From: a virus
Direction: 5' to 3' (one strand)
IMG/VR virus record: IMGVR_UViG_3300005913_000014
Location: 1 to 44,814 of that record
Length of the DNA stretch: 44,814 bases
The notes below the pieces were generated by a model that searched no databases, was not told the origin of the DNA, and saw only the letters and a list, made by a program, of their open reading frames with translations. Below, piece after piece: positions 40,473 to 44,814 of this stretch. Numbering within the stretch: position 1 is the stretch's first letter; each line of letters begins with the position of its first letter. The position numbers and the translations under genes are program-made.

Positions 40473-40482
40473 ATTAAATAGG
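40473..40482 (-). promoter_or_regulatory. Late-promoter-like element CCTATTTAAT
   Basis: Minus strand; 15 nt to ATG 40457. Confidence 0.55.
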
Positions 40483-40533
40483 TTGAAAATAAGCTTCTAC
40501 AGAGGGTTTGCGTTAGCAAAACCTGACCTATTT

Positions 40534-41181
40534 ATGGACATGGTGCATTTCGAGAGAAAAGATTTTAATAATAAATCTAAGCGGGAAAAAAAGGATTTTA
40601 TAGACAATCTCCTAGAAAAGGGCATTCGTTTGAATAAAGACGAAACTGTTGCAGCTACGAAAGCGCAAAAAAAGTGCTATATTAATGTTTTAATTGCACA
40701 AATAAAAGAGCTTGAACGCCACGAAATTGAAGCTGCTACTCATTCTCAAATGGAGAAATACATCGAAAAAAAGCGGTGGGTATCTATAGCTGAGTTCGGT
40801 CAATTGCCTTTCAACCTAAAAAAACTGTATATTGATGTGGTTTTGTCAAAAAAAACAGGACTTTCTGATGCTGAGTTTGATGCAGCTCCTCATAAATTAA
40901 AAAAATACTATTGCAATAAAACGCTAGAACTTGGGCGTGAAATGGGTCCTAAAATGTTTTCTTTCTTATCTAAAAAAGACCAATGTACATACATTGATAT
41001 GACTTTAGCTGACGGAAGAAAGTTAACAATAGAGTATGAGATTTTTATGAAAGTCCCAGCAAAGCTTCATTACAAGAAGGCCGTGCAGGCTCATCCTTTT
41101 ATTTGGGAAACCCAAATTAGAAATCAAATTAGAAAAATACTATTGGAGGCTGGTAAAAAAAATACCCTTGCTGGAAGCTAG
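40534..41181 (+). CDS. Helical-repeat protein, ~215 residues
   Basis: From ATG 40534 (alternatives: ATG 40540, or TTG 40483 adding 17 residues). The body consists of diverged ~35-residue helical units with pattern E-F-x4-P-x2-L-K-K-x-Y-I-x3-L. Examples are FGQLPFNLKKLYIDVVLS, FDAAPHKLKKYYCNKTLE, FSFLSKKDQCTYIDMTLA and FMKVPAKLHYKKAV. Such solenoids usually bind proteins or nucleic acid. The family is unknown. A CCTATTTATG match includes the ATG itself. First gene of the plus-strand block leading to asnS. Confidence 0.6.
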   Translation: MDMVHFERKDFNNKSKREKKDFIDNLLEKGIRLNKDETVAATKAQKKCYINVLIAQIKELERHEIEAATHSQMEKYIEKKRWVSIAEFGQLPFNLKKLYIDVVLSKKTGLSDAEFDAAPHKLKKYYCNKTLELGREMGPKMFSFLSKKDQCTYIDMTLADGRKLTIEYEIFMKVPAKLHYKKAVQAHPFIWETQIRNQIRKILLEAGKKNTLAGS

Positions 41182-41222
41182 CAAAAATATTACTGAGTTG
41201 CTAAGAAATGTAATGTAAGTTA

Positions 41223-41236
41223 TTCCAACATTGGAA
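41223..41236. repeat. Short inverted repeat, possible operator
   Basis: TTCCAA-ca-TTGGAA, 26 nt upstream of ATG 41263. Confidence 0.35.
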
Positions 41237-41262
41237 ATGATTATAATTGTAAAATAAAAAAT

Positions 41263-41643
41263 ATGGAAAAAGCAACATATATACTGAACCAAGACGATAC
41301 AAATGCAATCCAGGAGGCAGTTGAAACTTATGTATATGACAGTCCGTGGCAAAAAACAGTACTCAAAGTTTACAAAAAAACCCTAGCAAAAAACTGGGTC
41401 AAAGCAGTTTTTATTTTGATTTGGCTAATTGACAGCATTCTTTATATGAGCGGTAAATCTGGAGGGTGGGGATTATGGGTTTCTATAACTTATTTTGTGA
41501 GCCTATTTTTTGCTCTACTAGTAAGTCATTTAGTTCAAGGCTTTAGATGGAGAGCTGCTTATAGAGATTTTAAAAGAAACACTGAAATTTTTCACATTCC
41601 CTTAATAGACTTCAGAATCATGGGTCGTCGCTTTATAAAGTGA
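41263..41643 (+). CDS. Two-helix membrane protein, 126 residues
   Basis: Two hydrophobic segments, about 46-62 (VKAVFILIWLIDSILYM) and 72-92 (WVSITYFVSLFFALLVSHLV), flank a short Gly-rich loop. N- and C-termini are charged and cytoplasmic in the likely topology. No homologue recognised. Size and topology could fit a holin or a membrane-modifying protein, but there is no adjacent lysis enzyme to support that. Confidence 0.6.
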   Translation: MEKATYILNQDDTNAIQEAVETYVYDSPWQKTVLKVYKKTLAKNWVKAVFILIWLIDSILYMSGKSGGWGLWVSITYFVSLFFALLVSHLVQGFRWRAAYRDFKRNTEIFHIPLIDFRIMGRRFIK

Positions 41644-41723
41644 AACTTTATATGGTTAAAATCGTAATAATTCTGCGTATTGTAATATTTTATCTATATA
41701 CTTGCAACTGACTTCAAAAGACA

Positions 41724-41801
41724 ATGACAACATTTTCTCTAAATAACAATTTTAATAACATCGCCAATCGGCTGATGAATAAGGTTGTTATGTCCAATTA
41801 A
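41724..41801 (+). CDS. Possible 25-residue ORF
   Basis: Encodes MTTFSLNNNFNNIANRLMNK then VVMSN. It sits alone in the 235-bp gap before asnS, preceded by an AT-rich promoter-like stretch and followed 27 nt later by a hairpin terminator, so it could be a tiny independent transcript. Length alone gives weak support. Confidence 0.3.
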   Translation: MTTFSLNNNFNNIANRLMNKVVMSN

Positions 41802-41827
41802 GGGATAGAAAAACATCGATATTCAAA

Positions 41828-41850
41828 AGCCGCTACTAAGCGGTTTTTTT
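41828..41850 (+). terminator. Rho-independent terminator before asnS
   Basis: CCGCT-acta-AGCGG stem followed by eight T, 29 nt before ATG 41879. Transcription from the upstream genes should end here. Confidence 0.8.
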
Positions 41851-41878
41851 TGTGCCCAAACTTTTTTAAAATAAACAA

Positions 41879-43075
41879 ATGAAAACAAGACAAGGATGGA
41901 TTCGTTCCGTGCGTAAATCCAAAGCATTAACATTCTTAGCCGTCACGGACGGGCAAGAGGAATTTCAAGTAACAATAAAACACTCAGACTGCGAAGTCTC
42001 CCTAGGGTTATCTGCTGGAGCGTCTATTCAAATGCAGGGTGAAGATGGGAGAACCCCCAGGGGAGATTATGAATTCAAAGCAACTTCAATTGAGGTTCTT
42101 GGCGAGTCTGGAGAAGATTACCCAGTTCAGCCTAAATTTCACTCTTCAAGCTTTCTTAGAACGATTCCTCAGACACGAGGGCGAGACCGACGCATGTGCG
42201 CTATTATGCACGCACGAAGCGAAACAAGCTTTGCATTACACTCGTTTATGCATGAGGAGTCAGTATCTCAATATCACACACCGATTATGACCAGCTCAGA
42301 TTGTGAGGGTGCTGGAGAACAGTTTTCAGCCGAATCAGAATGGCTCAAACGACATTTAACGGTTTCGGGTCAGCTTCATGGAGAAGTTGGTATGATGGCG
42401 TTGGGGAAAATCTACACTTTTGGTCCATGTTTTCGAGCTGAAAAATCATCAACCAGAAAGCATTTGTCTGAGTTCTGGATGATTGAACCTGAGCTGGCTC
42501 ATTATGACTTAGAGCAAATAATGGATTTTGCCGAGTCTATGCTGAGAATGACAATTGCCAAAGTGGCTGTTTCACTTGGTAAAAGTGGCCATCAAAAAGA
42601 GTTGGGAGTAACCTTGGAATCACTTAAATCTGAGGTTGGTGCCAGGTATTCTCGAATAACATATCAAGAAGTATGTGATGAGTTTGGTTTGTCATATGGA
42701 GAAGATGTAGGAACTGAACTAGAGCGTGAAATAGTTGCGCACCACAAAGGCCCTGTGTTTATCACTCACTGGCCACAGGACCTCAAACCATTTTATATGA
42801 AGAGAGAAGGTGGAAAGGCAATTTGTTTTGACCTGGTGTTCCCAGAAGTTGGAGAGTTGATTGGAGGCTCTGTTCGAGAAGAGGACCACGATACGCTAAA
42901 AACTCAAATGGAAGAAGCTGGCGTGGATTCAAAATCTATGCAATGGTATCTAGACACTCGTAAATGGGGGACGGTTCCACATGCTGGGTTCGGAATGGGA
43001 TTTGAGCGCCTGGTTATGTTCTTGACGAAAGCGGAGAAGATTCACGATGTGATTCCTTTTCCCGTTAGTTACTAA
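41879..43075 (+). CDS. asnS: Asparaginyl-tRNA synthetase
   Basis: 398 residues, class IIb fold. The N-terminal OB anticodon-binding domain (GWIRSVRKSKALTFLAVTDG) is followed by the catalytic core: SDCEGAGEQFSAE, HLTVSGQLHGEVGMMALGKI and YTFGPCFRAEKSSTRKHLSE then FWMIEPELAHYDLEQ. The latter includes motif 2 and the AsnRS-type EFWMIEPE. The core continues with GELIGGSVREEDHD and motif 3 PHAGFGMGFERLVMF, ending DVIPFPVSY. The TSSDCEGAGE and SGQLHGE patterns favour AsnRS over AspRS. It is shorter than cellular AsnRS (about 430-480 residues), and the usual N-I/V-R-D-V-I near the C-terminus is K-I-H-D-V-I. Inferred role: charging tRNA-Asn during infection. Confidence 0.88.
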   Translation: MKTRQGWIRSVRKSKALTFLAVTDGQEEFQVTIKHSDCEVSLGLSAGASIQMQGEDGRTPRGDYEFKATSIEVLGESGEDYPVQPKFHSSSFLRTIPQTRGRDRRMCAIMHARSETSFALHSFMHEESVSQYHTPIMTSSDCEGAGEQFSAESEWLKRHLTVSGQLHGEVGMMALGKIYTFGPCFRAEKSSTRKHLSEFWMIEPELAHYDLEQIMDFAESMLRMTIAKVAVSLGKSGHQKELGVTLESLKSEVGARYSRITYQEVCDEFGLSYGEDVGTELEREIVAHHKGPVFITHWPQDLKPFYMKREGGKAICFDLVFPEVGELIGGSVREEDHDTLKTQMEEAGVDSKSMQWYLDTRKWGTVPHAGFGMGFERLVMFLTKAEKIHDVIPFPVSY

Positions 43076-43132
43076 TGTAACCCTTATTGAAAATTAACGT
43101 ATATTTTTTCATAAACACAGCGATGTTTGGAT

Positions 43133-43165
43133 TGGACCAATACAATAATACTTAAATTGGTATGA
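43133..43165 (+). pseudogene. C-terminal remnant of an array gene
   Basis: Frame W-T-N-T-I-I-L-K-L-V-stop is the same ending as the intact array genes, and its TGA overlaps the first complete ATG. A one-base loss just upstream (TGGATTGG for TGGGATTGG) and the absence of the rest show it is a truncated earlier copy. Confidence 0.75.
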
Positions 43166-43422
43166 AACTGAAAACGGCACAAACAGATGCATGCAAAAAG
43201 CAATTGCTTCGTCGTGGGTTCAAAGACGATAAGTACAGCTCGCAGGTTTTGCGTCTTGGTGGAGACAAGCCAGGTGAAGTGGTTTATGATGCGTGGTTCC
43301 CTAATGATGGATACCCCAGTGATTGGTCTGTTGAAATCGACAAAGGGACTGCTGGCCCCAAAAACAGCATCGGTTGGTATGATTGGGATTGGACCAACAC
43401 AATAAAACTTAGATTGGTATGA
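43162..43422 (+). CDS. Array paralogue 1, 86 residues
   Basis: Start MKLKTAQTDACKKQLLRRGF; core LRLGGDKPGEVVYDAWFP with one extra Val relative to its siblings; ends NTIKLRLV. The ATG is embedded in the TGA of the remnant copy. Predicted small alpha-beta domain, no signal peptide or membrane segment. Function unknown. Cys appears only in the N-terminal DACK motif. Confidence 0.8.
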   Translation: MKLKTAQTDACKKQLLRRGFKDDKYSSQVLRLGGDKPGEVVYDAWFPNDGYPSDWSVEIDKGTAGPKNSIGWYDWDWTNTIKLRLV

Positions 43423-43661
43423 GACTGAAAACGGCAAAAGATGCATGCAAAGAACAATTGATTCGTAGTGGGTTTAAAACCAAGTACAGCTCGCAGTGGT
43501 TGAGTCTTGGAGGAGACAAGCCAGGTGAGGTTTATGATGTGTGGTTCCCTCGTGGATACCGTTGGGATTGGTTCGTTCGAATCACCAAAGGGACTGTTGT
43601 TGGCTACAAAGACAACGGTGATTGGGATTCTTCCAGTACAATAATACTTACATTTGTATGA
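43419..43661 (+). CDS. Array paralogue 2, 80 residues
   Basis: Shortest complete N-terminus (MRLKTAKDACKEQLIRSGF), lacking the AQT-type insert. Core LSLGGDKPGEVYDVWFP; ends SSSTIILTFV, the most diverged tail. ATGA overlap with paralogue 1. Confidence 0.8.
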   Translation: MRLKTAKDACKEQLIRSGFKTKYSSQWLSLGGDKPGEVYDVWFPRGYRWDWFVRITKGTVVGYKDNGDWDSSSTIILTFV

Positions 43662-43933
43662 GACTAAAAACAGAAAAAACAAATGCAAAAGATGCAACAG
43701 ATGCATGCAAAGAGGCACTGATTCGTGGTGGGTGTGAAACCATGACGAACAGCACAGAGGGGCTGCATCTTGGAGGAGACAAGCCAGGCGAGGTTTATGA
43801 TGTGTGGTTCTATTGTGATGGACACCTTGAGGGTGAATTTGTTCGAATTTACAAAGGGACCGCTGCCTCCAAAACCAGCATTGGCTTTGTTTTTTGGGAT
43901 AGGACCAACAAAATAATACTTAGATTGGTATGA
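43658..43933 (+). CDS. Array paralogue 3, 91 residues
   Basis: ATG 43658 is chosen to give the array's standard ATGA overlap; a start at 43622 would add 12 residues read from the previous gene. N-terminus expanded by DA-type repeats (MRLKTEKTNAKDATDACKEA). Core LHLGGDKPGEVYDVWFY; DRTNKIILRLV end. Confidence 0.8.
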   Translation: MRLKTEKTNAKDATDACKEALIRGGCETMTNSTEGLHLGGDKPGEVYDVWFYCDGHLEGEFVRIYKGTAASKTSIGFVFWDRTNKIILRLV

Positions 43934-44196
43934 AACTGAAAACGGCACAAACAAAAGACGCAACAGACGCATGCAAAGAGGTATTGCTTCGTGGTGGGTT
44001 TGAAAACGTGACGTACAGCGTGCGTCTGTTGCGTCTTGGAGGAGACAAGCCAGGCGAGGTTTGTGAAGCGTTGTTCCCTCCTGATGGATACCGTTGGGAT
44101 TTGTTTGTTACAATCCACAAAGGGACCATTTGGCCTGCCCCCAACGGTTTGGGTAATTGGGATTGGACCAACACAATAATACTTAGATTGGTATGA
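43930..44196 (+). CDS. Array paralogue 4, 88 residues
   Basis: MKLKTAQTKDATDACKEVLL; core LRLGGDKPGEVCEALFP, where YD is replaced by CE; end DWTNTIILRLV. Differences from its neighbours are clustered in the middle third, the likely ligand-facing part. Confidence 0.8.
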   Translation: MKLKTAQTKDATDACKEVLLRGGFENVTYSVRLLRLGGDKPGEVCEALFPPDGYRWDLFVTIHKGTIWPAPNGLGNWDWTNTIILRLV

Positions 44197-44462
44197 AACT
44201 GAAAACGGCACAAACAAAAGACGCAACAGATGCATGCAAAGAGGCATTGATTCGTGGTGGGTGTGAAACCACGACGTACAGCTCGCAGGCTTTTGAGTTG
44301 CGTCTTGGAGGAGACAAGCCAGGCGAGGTTTATGATTTGTGGTTCCCTAATGATGGATACCTTGAGGGTGAATTTGTTCGAATCTACAAAGGGACTGTTG
44401 TTGGCTACAAAGACAACGGTGATTGGGATTTTTCCAATAGAATAATCCTAATATTGGTATGA
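44193..44462 (+). CDS. Array paralogue 5, 89 residues
   Basis: The N-terminal half resembles paralogue 3 (KDATDACKEALIRGGCETTT). The segment GTVVGYKDNGDWD is shared with paralogue 2, a mosaic that suggests recombination between copies. Core LRLGGDKPGEVYDLWFP. Confidence 0.8.
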   Translation: MKLKTAQTKDATDACKEALIRGGCETTTYSSQAFELRLGGDKPGEVYDLWFPNDGYLEGEFVRIYKGTVVGYKDNGDWDFSNRIILILV

Positions 44463-44710
44463 AACTAAAAACGGCAAAAGATGCATGCCAAGAGGCACTG
44501 ATTCGTCGTGGGTTCAAAAAACACAATGGGGACATGTGGCGGTTGCGTCTTGGAAACAAATCAGGTGAGGTTTATGAAGCGTGGTTTCCTGGCGATGGAT
44601 ACCGTAGGAGCGGATTCGTTCGAATCTACAAGGGGACCGTTGGGGGCTCCAAAACCATCAGCGGGGTTGATTGGGATTGGACCAGTACAATAAGACTTAG
44701 ATTGGTATGA
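44459..44710 (+). CDS. Array paralogue 6, 83 residues
   Basis: MKLKTAKDACQEALIRRGFK; the core is altered to LRLGNKSGEVYEAWFP (GGDKP shortened to GNKS). End DWTSTIRLRLV. ATGA overlaps on both sides. Confidence 0.8.
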   Translation: MKLKTAKDACQEALIRRGFKKHNGDMWRLRLGNKSGEVYEAWFPGDGYRRSGFVRIYKGTVGGSKTISGVDWDWTSTIRLRLV

Positions 44711-44814
44711 AACTGAAAACGACAACAAAAGATGCATGCGATGCAAGCGATGCATGCCAAGAGGCATTGATTCGTGGTGGGTTCGAAGACACGACGTACA
44801 GCTCGCGGGCTTTT
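44707..44814 (+). CDS. Array paralogue 7, partial at window end
   Basis: 36 codons visible: MKLKTTTKDACDASDACQEA then LIRGGFEDTTYSSRAF. The N-terminus shows hexamer expansion (GATGCA/AGCGATGCATGC). The array evidently continues beyond the window. Confidence 0.8.
   Translation, partial: MKLKTTTKDACDASDACQEALIRGGFEDTTYSSRAF

Larger units (their letters stand above)
43133..44814 (+). repeat. Tandem array of paralogous small genes (unit ~240-275 bp)
   Basis: Seven full or window-cut copies plus one remnant, head to tail. The landmarks GATTGG(t)ATGA(A/G)ACT and GGAGACAAGCCAGG recur in each unit. Conserved protein core: LRLGGDKPGEVYD-x-WFP, F-V-R-I-x-KGT, and DW-x-x-T-x-x-I-x-LRLV. Confidence 0.95.

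Noticed and set aside
41644-41878. tRNA or structured RNA gene upstream of asnS
   Set aside because: No cloverleaf or CCA end is visible; only a short ORF and a terminator hairpin.
43084-44247. Several minus-strand ORFs of 97-144 residues opposite the tandem array
   Set aside because: They repeat because the array repeats; the plus-strand frames have regular ATGA overlaps and a conserved core at each copy.

Overview
The window is one contiguous piece of a large, AT-rich, contractile-tailed (T4-like) bacteriophage genome. Hallmarks recognisable from the translated sequence are a T4 gp17-type large terminase, a gp20-type portal, a gp18-type tail sheath, a gp19-type tail tube, a long tape-measure protein and two gp26-like baseplate proteins. 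The host is probably in the Bacteroidota. Start codons are preceded by A-rich sequence rather than a Shine-Dalgarno motif, and the polymerase gene has a good TAnnTTTG-type promoter with an upstream GTTGG at 20-nt spacing. The host call is inference, not proof.

Layout. 1-9.4 kb (minus strand): tail/baseplate block with a 22-residue-repeat protein (cut by the window edge), tape measure, small membrane and unknown proteins, two paralogous gp26-like proteins and a stand-alone Vsr-like endonuclease. 9.4-11.1 kb (plus): a two-gene island encoding a triple-PAS sensor-like protein and a coiled-coil, tail-anchored membrane protein. 11.2-19.6 kb (minus): the replicative DNA polymerase, a DnaQ-like exonuclease fused to a DnaE/PolC-type alpha subunit, broken into three genes. 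The pieces end and begin with split-intein halves, and a Vsr-like homing endonuclease gene lies in each break. 19.8-26.4 kb (minus): portal and terminase genes; the portal carries two complete inteins, one with LAGLIDADG motifs and one HNH-like. 26.4-31.6 kb: small virion-type proteins, a patatin-like phospholipase, the tail tube, BppU-like proteins and unknowns. 31.6-40.5 kb (minus): tail sheath, a 930-residue protein with Gly-Gly-Thr repeats and a DUF1566-like end, a thermonuclease homologue, an HNH endonuclease and neck-type proteins. 40.5-43.1 kb (plus): a helical-repeat protein, a membrane protein and an asparaginyl-tRNA synthetase. 43.1 kb to the end (plus): a head-to-tail array of at least seven paralogous ~80-100-residue genes, each overlapping the next by exactly ATGA, preceded by the tail of a decayed copy.

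The most remarkable system is the doubly fractured polymerase. Two protein trans-splicing reactions are predicted to join three polypeptides (633 + 395 + 326 residues) into one ~1354-residue enzyme. Both junctions fall in conserved polymerase motifs: one immediately before the catalytic PDxDxDF motif, one inside the FNK-SH motif. With the two portal inteins, four inteins and three endonuclease families lie within 12 kb, all in essential phage genes. A second theme is a recurring CTATTTAT element. In seven cases it lies 14-16 nt upstream of a start codon, which suggests a phage-specific late promoter with very short leaders. I found no tRNA, rRNA or CRISPR array.
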